Origin: Paenibacillus sp. V4I3 | Lineage (GTDB): Bacteria; Bacillota; Bacilli; Paenibacillales; NBRC-103111 | Assembly: GCF_030817215.1 (NCBI RefSeq) | Contig: NZ_JAUSZA010000001.1 | Span: 4,872,501-4,936,500, forward strand | Direction: 5' to 3' | DNA: 64,000 bases | Shown here: positions 18,790 through 28,180 of the stretch, in pieces | How the letters are laid out: each line of letters begins with the position of its first letter | Position numbering within the stretch: position 1 is the first letter of the stretch | The notes under the pieces: model-generated | What the model was told of the DNA's origin: nothing | What the model saw: the letters and a program-made list of their open reading frames with translations, nothing else | Databases searched by the model: none | Position numbers and translations under genes: made by a program

Positions 18790-19042
18790 AGCAACTGTTG
18801 CTGTTGCCTGCGTGGGATGAGATGATCGCTCTGTTGAAAGAACAACACGAATATCTGTACAATACGTTCAAAGAGAGACTGGAAGAGCCTGTACCAGAAA
18901 ACTTCAAGAAAACCGGAAATTTTGGAGAGCTGATGCTCACGGCTGCAGTGCATTTATCCAATCAAAATGGCGTCGTCGCCGCAATGCTGCAATTGCTGCA
19001 ACAAAAAATAATAAGTAAACCAAAAACAGCTCTCGAAATTTG
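18790..19042 (+). pseudogene. DinB-family C-terminal fragment
   Basis: PAWDEMIALLKEQHEYLY and LGEL-like GELMLTAAVHLSNQNGVVAAML match the last two helices of DinB-like proteins and resemble the part missing from the gene at 16456. It is fused without a start to the end of the glycosyltransferase relic. Confidence 0.55.
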
Positions 19043-19079
19043 ATTTACTCCATTTACGGTAGAGTAGTTAAACCAGCTA

Positions 19080-19325
19080 TTGGAGTTGGAACAAATTCAG
19101 AGCAACTGTCGCCGCATAATTTGCCGCATGCTTGGAAGGTGCGATGGGTACTATATTTAAGGATGCGAATGGCTATGTACTAGCCATGAATATGGGCATC
19201 GCTATCAGAGGCCGTATAAACCAGAGTGGCTGAGGAAAGCGTTCGCGGAAGCCCATCTAGTTTGCCATATGCCAAAGCAACCCGTGGCAATATCGAATTA
19301 GTAACGAACGCAGTTGGTTTATCAG
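19080..19325 (+). pseudogene. decayed tandem copy of ohr
   Basis: Segments nearly identical to the intact gene that follows (GTAACGGAGCTGGAACAAA-like start, TGCCGCATGCTTGGAAGG, GGCTATGTACTAGCCATGAA, AGCAACCCGTGGCAATATCG) but with internal deletions and frameshifts. It is a degenerate direct duplicate. Confidence 0.75.
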
Positions 19326-19373
19326 CGCACAAAAAGTATAAAATAATCCAGTAATAAAAGGAGAGTTTCGGAA

Positions 19374-19802
19374 ATGGTAAAAATGGAAAAGAAATTGTAT
19401 ACGGCTACTGTAAACGTTAAAGGCGGAAGAGATGGCAAAGCTGTTTCCAACGATGGCAATCTTAACTTGGACTTGAGATATCCTAAGGAATTAGGGGGTA
19501 ACGGAGCTGGAACAAACCCAGAACAACTCTTCGCCGCAGGATTTGCCGCATGCTTTGAAGGTGCGATGGGTACTATTCTTAGAAAAAAGAATATTAAAGC
19601 GGAAGGTATAACAATCGTTTCTAATGTTACGCTTGGCAAGGATGCGAGCGACGGCTATGTACTAGCCATGAATATGGACATCACTATAAGTGGCGTAGAA
19701 ACAAGCGTGGCTGAGGAAATCGTCGCGGAAGCCCATCTGGTTTGCCCATATGCCAAAGCAACCCGTGGCAATATCGAAGTAGTAACTAACGTAGTTGGTT
19801 AA
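19374..19802 (+). CDS. ohr: organic hydroperoxide resistance protein Ohr
   Basis: 142-aa OsmC/Ohr-family peroxidase. It has the two redox cysteines in FAACFEGAMG (near residue 60) and LVCPYAKATRGN (near 125), and the usual start KLYTATVNVKGGRDGKAVS. It reduces organic peroxides, using lipoyl or small-thiol reductants. AAAGGAGAG precedes the ATG at 19374. No OhrR-like regulator is adjacent. A decayed copy lies immediately upstream. Confidence 0.9.
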   Translation: MVKMEKKLYTATVNVKGGRDGKAVSNDGNLNLDLRYPKELGGNGAGTNPEQLFAAGFAACFEGAMGTILRKKNIKAEGITIVSNVTLGKDASDGYVLAMNMDITISGVETSVAEEIVAEAHLVCPYAKATRGNIEVVTNVVG

Positions 19803-19854
19803 TCAGCACACAAACCGATGAGAATAGCAACTATAAAGCACTGCCGCACCCATC

Positions 19855-20018
19855 TGAGTGAGAGTTCATTTCACATGGGTTTTTTTGATATAAAACGAGT
19901 TTGTGGCTTTTTCGTTTTATGGGGTAGGGAGTAAAGAATAAGCGGACCGCTTGATTGTGACACAAACCCTATGTAGTTTCTTGTCGTGTGACAAGAACAT
20001 TATCTCATTCCCGACGGA
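19855..20018 (+). repeat. transposon-end-like repeat module D (partial)
   Basis: After the T-rich stretch at 19876-19915, GTGACACAAACCCTATG is followed by TGTCGTGTGACAAGAACATT and TCTCATTCCCGACGG. The last part is the same unit as in module A (53559-53703); the first resembles the unit of module C. Box B (CTAAAGGGCAGGTTAG) follows at 20040. Confidence 0.5.
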
Positions 20019-20145
20019 TTGCAGTGACCTTAATGATTAAGCTAAAGGGCAGGTTAGTTCGAATTATGTCTTGTTAAATGGCCATCCAGTGTAATACTTA
20101 ATTTGCAATGAACATCAGACCGCAACGCTTCATTACTTTGTGGCA

Positions 20146-20688
20146 TTATGGAGTTTCACCGAAGTCGAACCATTTGGTAACACGTTTTACTTTGGTAAAA
20201 CCTAGGTAGGTATACCGAATCGTGACTTCTTGAAGGGGCTCTTCGTCGTACCGAACGACGACTCCGTAATGGATGGGTGTTTGCTTATTCGAATTCACTT
20301 TACTTGCAAGAATGGTTCGAATCTCTTGATCGGATAATTGCGATTGGATAGAAGCGTCATGCAAATCCATAAGTTTAGTCGCAGGGTCTGTCTGATCCCC
20401 CAAAAATTGCACAAGGCGGCCGGAATTATAGGTAATGCCAAGTTGAACGCGATTCGGCATCTTCTCGCTATTGACAGTCACGCTTTGAATGTCGATATCC
20501 GATTCGCTCCTATTGACAACTTCAATGGTATAAACCTTAAAATTGCCGACTGGGTCCGTATATACGGTCAAACCGTTATCATTCAACGGGTCTGCACGAT
20601 GATACCAAATGATAACTGCAATCACAACCATGACAGTCAAAGCGCCAATCATAGCTACAAGTCGTGAAATACCCGTAAGTCGTTTCAA
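20146..20688 (-). CDS. membrane-anchored hypothetical protein
   Basis: After a short basic start (KRLTGISRL) comes one transmembrane segment (VAMIGALTVMVVIAVIIWY), then an extracellular beta-rich domain with EVVNRSESDIDIQSVTVN and YGVVVRYDEEPLQEVTIRYTY. The start is a TTG six bases after GGAGGG; another TTG two codons earlier directly abuts the site and is less likely. No family recognised. Confidence 0.55.
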   Translation of the reverse strand: MKRLTGISRLVAMIGALTVMVVIAVIIWYHRADPLNDNGLTVYTDPVGNFKVYTIEVVNRSESDIDIQSVTVNSEKMPNRVQLGITYNSGRLVQFLGDQTDPATKLMDLHDASIQSQLSDQEIRTILASKVNSNKQTPIHYGVVVRYDEEPLQEVTIRYTYLGFTKVKRVTKWFDFGETP

Positions 20689-20805
20689 TGGCAACCCTCC
20701 AGCAAAAGTTATCTCATCACCACCATACCATATTTCCCCCTTAGGTTACGATCCTAATGTCGACTGGTTTATTATCGCCAAAGGAATGGCTGCCGATTTC
20801 TAAAC

Positions 20806-21150
20806 TCCCATGAAAATTAAAAAGCTCTGGTTCTTAAAAAACGGCAAATTAAAGCAGACCCAGGAAAACACTTTTTAAAAAAAGGCTGAGCCTCTGCTCG
20901 ATCATAATGGAGTTGGGTGGTAGTAAAGCGACTTTCTTCGAAAAACAAAGGTAAGGCTGGTGCAACCAGTCAAAAAGGATTAATCTCTCATAAGTGCTAC
21001 CCATATTGGGTGCTACAGTCTGTGATGCACCGTGACGGTTGGAGTCAGACTAACGGTTGGGCTCTAATGGCACCATAGTTTATAGACCTTCTTCTCCAAG
21101 CCATAGTAGAAGTATTGACAGATTTTATCCATTTTCATCCTCTGTGGTGC
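20806..21150 (-). mobile_element. transposase-less IS110 derivative in the intergenic repeat
   Basis: The left part (CCATGAAAATTAAAAA) matches the 8456 end and the right 215 bases match 9770-9985 of the other IS110 locus, but no transposase lies between. Both elements end in ATTTTCATCCTCTGTGGTGC and both continue into GCAGCGC..GCGCTGC and GGCTAACG. At 34814 a similar sequence (CTACCATGAAA ... TTTCATGCTCTGTGGTGCAG) looks like the uninterrupted target. Confidence 0.6.
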
Positions 21151-21284
21151 AGCGCTGGTCTTGCGCTGCATGAACGGCTAACGGGCAGATTTGCTCAACA
21201 AACTATGCAGGATAGCGAAAAAACTTTGCAACCTTTAAAATGATTACAAACGTCTATTATGTAAGACGTAAAGGAGGTTATCAA

Positions 21285-21833
21285 TTGAAAAAACTTTGTT
21301 TATTATTCCTGTTAATAGCATCACTTTTTCTTAATGCTTGTAACAACAAAGTCGAACCTAAGCAATCTCCATTAGCGGAAACTAATAAATCCAGTTCAGC
21401 GGAACTTGTAGGTTATATTACCAAGCTTGAAAATCAAAGAGCCTTAGTGGTTAGTCCGATAAGTAAAGAAATAAATCAAACGATAAAAGAGTTCTACGAT
21501 GCAATATGGGTTTCAAATATGCCCCAAGATGTAGAGGTTGGACAATACGTTAATGTATGGTTTGAAGGTGCTCTGGCTGCTTCTTACCCAGCTGGAGGAA
21601 AGGCGACGAAGGTCAACATTTCCAAAATATATAAACCTAAAAAAGCAACTTTATCTCAAGAGGAAGTAATACGTAAAGCACTTATAAATAAGGATATTTC
21701 AAGTGTAAAAATACTTGTTATCAAAAATGTGATTTATGATGAAAAATCAGCGGTTTGGACTATTCGATACAAAAGTGCAATTCTTACGGATGGTTCAATT
21801 GAAGAGCATAGTATACAAGTTCCAGATAAATAA
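21285..21833 (+). CDS. DUF3221-type lipoprotein
   Basis: TTG start after AAAGGAGG. Signal peptide LCLLFLLIASLF with lipobox LNAC, then ELVGYITKLENQRALVVSPI, YDAIWVSNMPQDVEVGQYV and VWFEGALAASYPAGGKATKV, which match the DUF3221 domain of Bacillales lipoproteins. The C-terminal part (LSQEEVIRKALI ... WTIRYKSAILTDGSI) is an additional small domain. Anchored to the outer face of the membrane; function unknown. Confidence 0.75.
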   Translation: MKKLCLLFLLIASLFLNACNNKVEPKQSPLAETNKSSSAELVGYITKLENQRALVVSPISKEINQTIKEFYDAIWVSNMPQDVEVGQYVNVWFEGALAASYPAGGKATKVNISKIYKPKKATLSQEEVIRKALINKDISSVKILVIKNVIYDEKSAVWTIRYKSAILTDGSIEEHSIQVPDK

Positions 21834-21834
21834 C

Positions 21835-21895
21835 ATTAAGCTAACGCAGAACTATAGTTGAGCGGAGGGCTCGCTCGCGGTTCCTCTTCTGATCA
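21835..21895 (+). repeat. intergenic repeat unit
   Basis: GCTAACGCAGAACTATAG (box A) then GAGCGGAGGGCTCGCTC and GCGGTTCCTC, a shortened hairpin. It separates the lipoprotein gene from the racemase-like gene. Confidence 0.55.
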
Positions 21896-21989
21896 TTGAT
21901 GCAACGAGCAGAAATCTATAACAAATTATTCTGGATAAAAAAAGAATAATCTGATAGTATAAGGAAAATTTAAGTGGGGTGGTTATTAA

Positions 21990-22664
21990 GTGAAGAGAAA
22001 GATTGGTTGTTTGCATGCCCACTACTCTAATATTGAGTATATTCAAAAAGCTATTGCTTCAAATGATTTGGAGTTAGTACACTTTGTCGACCCAGGCTTA
22101 ATGAGTAGAATCGCATCAGATGAAACTTTTGATTTAACAAAAGCCCAAAACAAAGTAAATGAGCAGATTGAATGGATAGCCAGTACCAAGGTTGATGCAA
22201 TTCTAATTACATGTACTAACTACATTGCTCTTCTCGACGATGAACAACTTAAGACATCAATTCCTATCATAAAAATTGACGAGCCGTTTTTCCATTATGT
22301 TTGCAGTAAAACAGAGCCACAAGTACTACTATTTACTAATCCAGCAACAGTCGAAGGAACGATGAAAAGGCTTAATGAATTTGCAACTACACATGCTAAA
22401 CCAATTAATATCGACGTACAAATCATAGAGAATACATTCGAGCTAATAATGCAGGGGAAAAAAGAGCAATATGTAAACGAATTATCTAATTATATTAAGG
22501 GTTTGCTTATCTCTAATCAAAACAAGATCGTCTCTGTCGCTCAATTATCTATGGTCGAAACTGCCGAAAAAATTGAGTGTGAAATGGGTGGTGTGAAAAT
22601 CGGAAATCCATTGAAAACATTAGTAACCCATATTGAATCGAGTTTACAAGGTTTATTCAGCTAA
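21990..22664 (+). CDS. Asp/Glu-racemase-superfamily protein
   Basis: The 224-aa protein has two alpha/beta domains. The first active-site cysteine is in ILITCTNYIALL (near residue 74), as in aspartate, glutamate and hydantoin racemases. At the second expected cysteine position the sequence reads VAQLSMVETAEKI with no Cys, so it may be a one-cysteine enzyme, as in maleate isomerase-like or decarboxylase relatives, rather than a racemase. GTG start after GGGGTGG. Confidence 0.65.
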   Translation: MKRKIGCLHAHYSNIEYIQKAIASNDLELVHFVDPGLMSRIASDETFDLTKAQNKVNEQIEWIASTKVDAILITCTNYIALLDDEQLKTSIPIIKIDEPFFHYVCSKTEPQVLLFTNPATVEGTMKRLNEFATTHAKPINIDVQIIENTFELIMQGKKEQYVNELSNYIKGLLISNQNKIVSVAQLSMVETAEKIECEMGGVKIGNPLKTLVTHIESSLQGLFS

Positions 22665-23198
22665 CGGAAAAGTATGACAAGTTCTGCTATAAGCGCCTAA
22701 CAGCGTGAAAAGCAGGAGATTACAATGAGTAATCTTAACTTTACAACCGAGGATGGGAATGACGGAACCATGTATCCCGAAACCATCCCGCCAATACTCC
22801 TGCACGCTTCATGACTAACAGGTCATATGGTGTGAAGTACAGGTAGATTCGGCAGAACGAAGGCTGGAGCCATTCTAAAAAAAAAGGTATGCCAACGGAT
22901 ATGCCGCGCGGCTGAAAAACTGGATATGGTGAGAATGTTCAAACAGACTGAACTGACGAACTTCCGAATATACAGGTCTAAAGTTAGAGCATATGGAAAC
23001 ATATGCACCATCAAACGATGTGGTGAGCGGCGTAGAGTAAGAATTTTTCCTATGAAATACACTATGCTGAACAATGGCGGCATTGGTCTCACAGGCTTAG
23101 AGGAAGCACCTAAGTCCAGAAAGAATAGCTAGGATGTAAGGGACTTGGAAAGCAAGGGACGTTGCAACAAGGGCTGTTACCCAAAACGGTTGTTATAA
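22659..23198 (+). repeat. 540-bp non-coding repeat element, copy 2
   Basis: Begins with the same GCTAACGGAAAAGTATGAC as copy 1 at 12317, immediately after the stop of the racemase-like gene. It stays collinear to CGGTTGTTATAA and then leads directly into the group II intron domains instead of box B. Either the intron inserted into this element or the element is the intron's own 5' domain. Confidence 0.65.
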
Positions 23199-23964
23199 GG
23201 CACATGCCGAAATACATTAATCCTTGTGAGGGCAGGGGCACGACTGGTGAAACTCCTGTAATGGGAGTGGAGGAACAGCCCCAAGTCTAACTGAAAAGAA
23301 AGATTGTTTTCCAAGCGTGAATTGCACCGATCAGGTAGGAACGTGGGGACATCAATGGATGCCACAGTGCAAGCTACTAGGATGACTTAACGGTCCATAT
23401 CCTTGAGTAACGAGGAACTTATGATCTAGTAAAGTCAGTTAGAGGGAACGCGGAGTGCTGGGAAATTAGCACGCTCCGTGTGGGACAGGTTGCGCCTTGA
23501 AAGCTCAAGAAACACGTGTTGCCTGAGAAGGCGACCAGGATAAAGCCTAACCAGCAGTTCTGCACCGAGTCTTGCGTGGTGCATGGTAACGTGTACGACG
23601 AAGCGTAGACAGGAAGTGAGTAGGCCGGAATCAAGTGAAGAGGACAATTAGCCCCGAAATACACGAAATCGAAGCAGCCGATCTTATCCTGTTATGGAGA
23701 AGGCAGAAACAATATTTCCGTTAATGGTGAGGAAATGTTGTTGCTTCCGGGGTTCGTACCTACGGCATGCTACCAACGGGTTTCTTGGGAACAAGGGAGA
23801 TCCGGCGGTTTCCGTACCAATGTGCGGATAGGTTTGAACAAGCCTACAAAGCGAGGGAGACTTGATGACTTGCCGGAAGTCTTACTGACTGATAGTACTC
23901 CGAGGTAGGGAGAGCCTACTACATGGGGAAGCGGTCAGCAGAAATGGAATCTTTCTAAGGCAAC

Positions 23965-25346
23965 ATGGGCTCCAATATAAAGGGAGGACTCAGGCCTTCA
24001 TACAACGGAAGGGAATACCTAGCCATGACAACGGGATTGGAAAGAATAACAGCAAAAGCACGAGAAAATGCGTCACTTCAATTTACTTCTCTTACTCACC
24101 ATATTTCTAAAGAACGAATCTGGGACTGCTTACGACACATTCCCAAACGAACAGCACCGGGAGTAGATGGAATTACTCAAGAGGAAGCTATGAAAACCTT
24201 TGAGGTCTGGGGAGATGAAATGCTCACAACCATCCATCGAAAGGGCTACCGCCCACCTGCTGTACGTAGAGTCTGGATACCGAAACCGGGAAAAAGGAGA
24301 AGCGGCCGTTAGGCGTACCGGCTGTAGCTGATCGCGCATTACAGCGATGCACAGCCGAGGTACTATCTGCCATCTATGAACAGGACTTCTTGAATTGTTC
24401 CTTCGGAGGTAGACCGGGGAGAGGGCAACACAACGCTCTCGCGACGTTAAACGAGATCATAAGCGGAAAGAAAGTAGGGTGGGTACTCGAGGCAGACCTT
24501 AAGAACTTCTTCGGAAGCTTAAATCATGAATGGATGATGAAATTCGTGGAACATCGGATTGGTGATCCGCGAATCCTCCGGCTCATTCAGCGTTGGCTTA
24601 AAGTCGGCGTTTTAGAAGACGGAGTCATTCACATTAGCGAAGAAGGAACTCCACAGGGAGGCTCGATCAGTGTTTTATTAAGTAACCTATATCTACACTA
24701 CGTGCTGGATCTTTGGTTTGAGAAAGCGATAAAACCCCGCTTAAAAGGTGAAGCCTATCTTATACGATATATTGATGACTTCATTGTCTGTTTCCAATAC
24801 CGAAGAGACGCTATCCGATTTCAGGAAGCACTTGAGAGAAGGCTCTGCAAATTCAAACTCCAACTAGAACCAAGCAAAACCAGGCTAATTGAATTTGGAC
24901 GGTTTGCAAGCAGACATGCTAAGGAAAAGAGTAAGAGAAAGCCAGAAACGCTTTACTTTCTAGGATTTACGCATTATTGCACGCGAAACCAGAAAGGTAA
25001 TTTTATGGTGGGACGTAAAACAGAGAAGAAGCGATTGAAGCGAAGTATTGGGAAAGTGCAGGAAACCATGAGGACATTTCGTCATGAACCTATGAAGACC
25101 CAAGCAGCTAAGGTTAACCAAATATTGCGAGGACACTATGCATATTACGGTATGACAGGTAACATAAGGTGCCTTATCAAAGTGTACCAAGCAACTGATA
25201 ACTACTGGAGACGAATGCTAAGCAGTCGAAGCCAGAAAAGTTATGTATCTTGGGAGAAATTCGATCAACTAAAGTTGAAGTTTCCACTGTTGCGACCGAA
25301 GATTTTTATCCCGTCTGATCGGATAAAATCTTACGCCATGCTGTGA
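23965..25346 (+). pseudogene. ltrA: group II intron reverse transcriptase/maturase, frameshifted
   Basis: RT domain blocks: KERIWDCLRHIPKRTAPGVDG, ADLKNFFGSLNHEWM, EEGTPQGGSISVLLSNLYLHYVLD split over the usual RT motifs, and the catalytic YIDDF. The maturase and GIIM domain follow (YFLGFTHY, INQILRGHYAYYGMTGN). No HNH endonuclease domain is present. Near 24292 a run of A's is one base too short, so the frame changes after PKPGK, where PLGVPAVADRALQ should follow. Translation could start at 23965 or at the ATG 24025. Confidence 0.85.
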
Positions 25347-25357
25347 AACCATTTCTG

Positions 25358-25393
25358 AAGAGCCCGGTGCGGGAAATCCGCACGCCGGGTTCT
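25358..25393 (+). ncRNA. group II intron domain V
   Basis: AGAGCCCGGTGCGGGAAATC pairs with CGCACGCCGGGTTCT to give the 34-nt domain V hairpin: AGC triad, bulge and GAAA tetraloop. This is the catalytic core of the ribozyme, and it appears intact. Confidence 0.85.
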
Positions 25394-25497
25394 GTGGGGG
25401 TTCGGGCCACCAGTTGGGTGGCCTCTCTACCCGAAGAAAAAGCTGGAGATAGCATCAAACGCTTACCTATTGTTACCGATAGTTTGAAGTAAATTAG

Positions 25498-25521
25498 GCG
25501 TTCACTCTATGGAGTGAACGC
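25498..25521 (+). terminator. terminator-like hairpin
   Basis: GCGTTCACTC and GAGTGAACGC form a perfect 10-bp stem with a TATG loop, followed by TTATTATATTTT. Confidence 0.7.
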
Positions 25522-25681
25522 TTATTATATTTTCTTGTATTGAGGAAGTCCTTAGTCGTATGGAAGCAAGTCAGTCAACCCGGGGGGTGATTAAACGGGG
25601 TACAAGAAAGTATGCTTTGACACTCATACTCTCACAGCTATACAGCAATTACGCCATATACAAGAAGGCTCCGTAGTAAAC

Positions 25682-25716
25682 AGCCCACACTTCCTGGATA
25701 TAAGGAAGATGGGCGT
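25682..25716 (-). terminator. terminator-like hairpin downstream of the beta-lactamase
   Basis: GCCCACACTTCCT and AGGAAGATGGGC form a stem 16 bases past the beta-lactamase stop. The T-run is on the plus-strand side, so it may terminate plus-strand transcription as well. Confidence 0.5.
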
Positions 25717-25731
25717 TTTTATTTATTGCAT

Positions 25732-26529
25732 TTACTCGTTGATGATCTTCATTTTTTCCAAGGATTCCATCGTCAGCTGTTTTGCCTTCGTTCCGCTACC
25801 GGCTACATTAGTCGCGAAAACCCAGGTATCCTTATTTGTTTCAATATATCCTACATACCATCCCAAGCCCATATCCGACAATCTTGTACCTGTTTTGCCA
25901 TGTACGGTATATTCGTCTTGTTCATCATCGATCATGATTCGTTTGACCGTCTTCATTGTTTTTTTCTGAAAAGGTAAATCCTCTTCCACCAGTTTTTCCA
26001 TAAATGCTGCCTGCTCCTGAGCGGAGATCTTTAAGCTGGTGTTCAGCCAGAAGGTATCGATTCCACCTGTTATGTCTCGATTGCCGTAATCAATTTGATT
26101 AAGATAATCCTCCATAGTTTCTTTGCCGATATCGCGGGCTAACTCCTGATAATACCAAATAGCAGAATGTCTCATGGCGGAACCCAGCGTATGATCACGG
26201 TTCCAAACCTGGAACTCTCTCTCGACACCGTCCCATCTCTTAATGTCGTATTCATCGGCTACGGCTTTCACTTCCAGTCCGATTAACGCATTCGGAACTT
26301 TAAAGCTTGACTCCGGGGTGAATCGCTCCTTGCTTCTTTCCGGATTATAAGCATATACTTTATCTGATTTCAGGTTTTTGATTACTAGAGTCCCTTGGTT
26401 AGCATGGAAGACATCTTCCAGTTCAAGAGTGATGATCTTCGGATCTGCATAGGCATTCGTCGTGAACGTGATGAATACGGCAGTAAGTAGAGTAGCAACA
26501 GAAAACAAAAGACCTTTTAACCTCTTCAT
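25732..26529 (-). CDS. class D (OXA-type) beta-lactamase
   Basis: A signal peptide (LLFSVATLLTAVFITFTTNAYA) precedes the mature enzyme. The active-site serine and lysine are in PESSFKVPNALIGLE (S-x-x-K), the second motif HSAIWYYQ has Ser-Ala-Ile in place of S-x-V, YGN follows near residue 165, and HGKTGT carries K-T-G. The WYVGYIETNKDTWVFA region closes the fold. Length (265 aa) fits the chromosomal class D enzymes of Bacillaceae/Paenibacillaceae. AGGAGTG precedes the ATG. It hydrolyses beta-lactams outside the membrane; spectrum cannot be judged from sequence. Confidence 0.9.
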   Translation of the reverse strand: MKRLKGLLFSVATLLTAVFITFTTNAYADPKIITLELEDVFHANQGTLVIKNLKSDKVYAYNPERSKERFTPESSFKVPNALIGLEVKAVADEYDIKRWDGVEREFQVWNRDHTLGSAMRHSAIWYYQELARDIGKETMEDYLNQIDYGNRDITGGIDTFWLNTSLKISAQEQAAFMEKLVEEDLPFQKKTMKTVKRIMIDDEQDEYTVHGKTGTRLSDMGLGWYVGYIETNKDTWVFATNVAGSGTKAKQLTMESLEKMKIINE

Positions 26530-26704
26530 TTACATCACTCCTATTAGTATCAAATTTTTCGGGAAAGATTTCGATGGCCATCGAACAACACGGTCCCCAA
26601 TCCAACATGCATCTTGTAACCATGAGTCTACTTAAATCGGTATAACTTGTAAATCAAGTTTTTCTTGGTTTGTACCTGTACAGATAGAAGGGGGAGCGAA
26701 CAAA
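26530..26704. promoter_or_regulatory. divergent promoter region between bla and mocR-type gene
   Basis: The 175-bp region contains direct CTTGT/CTTGG-like repeats (ACTTGTAAATCAAG, TTTCTTGGTTTGTACCTGTA) close to the MocR start. MocR regulators typically bind two direct repeats in such divergent promoters, so joint control of both genes is plausible. Confidence 0.4.
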
Positions 26705-28075
26705 TTGATCTATGCCGTGGTCATGAACTATATTGAAAAACAAATCGAGGAAGACGAATTAAAACCGGGGAACAAACTGCCGTCTATCAGGGCTCTGGCC
26801 GATCAGTTCTCATGTAGTAATAACACGATCATAAAAGCTTATTCCGAATTGGAAAAGAAGCATATGATCTATTCCGTTTCCAAGAGTGGTTATTATGTTG
26901 TGGAACGTTATCATTCCCGTAAACCCGGTCAGATGGATGCGAGAACCATTGATTTTCTATCGGCCGGTCCTGACAAGAATGCGATGCCCTATCGAGATTA
27001 TCAACACTGTATCAATCAAGCCATTGAAGTATATAAAGAAGAGATGTTCACTTATTCGGATATCCAAGGGATATATTCGCTGCGAGCGGAGCTAGCCCGG
27101 CATTTGCAAGATCTTCAGGTTTTTACTGTACCCGAAAGAATATGCGTGGTTTCCGGTTCGCAGCAAGCACTCCATCTGTTTGTTATGCTTCCTTTCCCCA
27201 ACGGAAAAAGAGATGTCTGTGTCGAACAGCCCACTCACGTCAGCTTAATCGAATCAATCAAGCTTCAAGAAGTCACGGCATTCGGGGTTGAAATAACTTC
27301 GAAGGGAATAGACATGGAGCGCTTGGAAAATCTGTTCAAATTCAAAAATATCAAGTTCTTCTACACGGTCTCAAGGTTTCAAAATCCAACCGGATATAGT
27401 TACTCGAACGCGGAGAAACGGAAAATCGTGGAGTTGGCTAGAAAGTACGACGTCTATATCATCGAAGATGATTACATGGGGGACCTTGATTCCAACATGA
27501 AGCAGGACCCCATGTTTGCTTACGATCCATCAGGAAGAGTCATTTATACCAAAAGCTTTTCCAAAGTGATGCTTCCTGGTTTGAGACTGGGTCTCGCGGT
27601 TATTCCGGATTCCTTGCGAGCGTCGTTCTTACGCGCCAAGTTTGCTACGGATTTACATACACCGGTGCTCACACAAGGGGCTCTGGAAATTTATCTTAAA
27701 AGCGGTATGTTTAAGGCTCATATTCAACGTATGAGGTCGATCTACAGCAACAAAGCAACATTATTGCAAAAAGCTTATAAAGAGTACTTGCCGCCTTCCG
27801 CTGCATATTCGGGCTCCCTATCCGGTTTTTACTCGACAATCAGGTTACCAAATCCACTGAATGCAAAGCAATTTATTACGCATATGAACAAGGAAAATGT
27901 ATACTTGGACGACGCAAAAAAGATGTATCTTCCTGAATTTGAAAAAGAAACGTTAATTCGATTGAGTGTTTCTCAAGTGGAGGAGGAAATGATCGGCATC
28001 GGAGTCCAAAAAATTGCTGATGGTATCAAGGAGTTGTTGAATACGACATCGTTGTTTTCCCATAGCTCCAATTAA
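26705..28075 (+). CDS. MocR-family (GntR/aminotransferase) transcription regulator
   Basis: N-terminal GntR winged helix (KPGNKLPSIRALADQFSCSN, residues 20-65) fused to a fold-type I aminotransferase domain with VVSGSQQALHLFVML, FQNPTGYSYSNAEK, IIEDDYMGD and the PLP lysine in YTKSFSKVMLPGLRLG. Such proteins sense PLP or an amino-donor and activate or repress a divergent gene. Start is TTG after GGGGGAG. The divergent gene is a class D beta-lactamase, so this regulator may control it. Confidence 0.85.
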   Translation: MIYAVVMNYIEKQIEEDELKPGNKLPSIRALADQFSCSNNTIIKAYSELEKKHMIYSVSKSGYYVVERYHSRKPGQMDARTIDFLSAGPDKNAMPYRDYQHCINQAIEVYKEEMFTYSDIQGIYSLRAELARHLQDLQVFTVPERICVVSGSQQALHLFVMLPFPNGKRDVCVEQPTHVSLIESIKLQEVTAFGVEITSKGIDMERLENLFKFKNIKFFYTVSRFQNPTGYSYSNAEKRKIVELARKYDVYIIEDDYMGDLDSNMKQDPMFAYDPSGRVIYTKSFSKVMLPGLRLGLAVIPDSLRASFLRAKFATDLHTPVLTQGALEIYLKSGMFKAHIQRMRSIYSNKATLLQKAYKEYLPPSAAYSGSLSGFYSTIRLPNPLNAKQFITHMNKENVYLDDAKKMYLPEFEKETLIRLSVSQVEEEMIGIGVQKIADGIKELLNTTSLFSHSSN

Positions 28076-28084
28076 TCTGTGTAG

Positions 28085-28135
28085 GTTGATGGCAGGTCGG
28101 TAGCCTGTTGAGCTAACGGGCAGGATAATTGAAAC
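28085..28135 (+). repeat. intergenic repeat, hairpin and box B
   Basis: GGTAGCCTGTT then GAGCTAACGGGCAGGATAAT. Only the right half of a unit remains. Confidence 0.5.
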
Positions 28136-28180
28136 GTTAATTGACAAGAACTCGTAATTAAAAAGCATACTGAATGAAGG

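Larger units (their letters stand above)
23199..25434 (+). mobile_element. group II intron (5' boundary uncertain)
   Basis: A long structured 5' region precedes a maturase-type reverse transcriptase gene, which is followed by a canonical domain V (25358-25393) and a domain VI stem (GGGCCACC/GGTGGCC) ending about 25434. The 5' end could be GTGAGGG at 23217 or further upstream within the 540-bp element. The 3' exon (KAGDSIKRLPIVTDSLK then stop) looks like the end of a lost gene. Confidence 0.75.

Noticed and set aside
22659..25434. Retron or diversity-generating element suggested by the reverse transcriptase
   Set aside because: The maturase-type C-terminus and the canonical domain V after the gene identify a group II intron.
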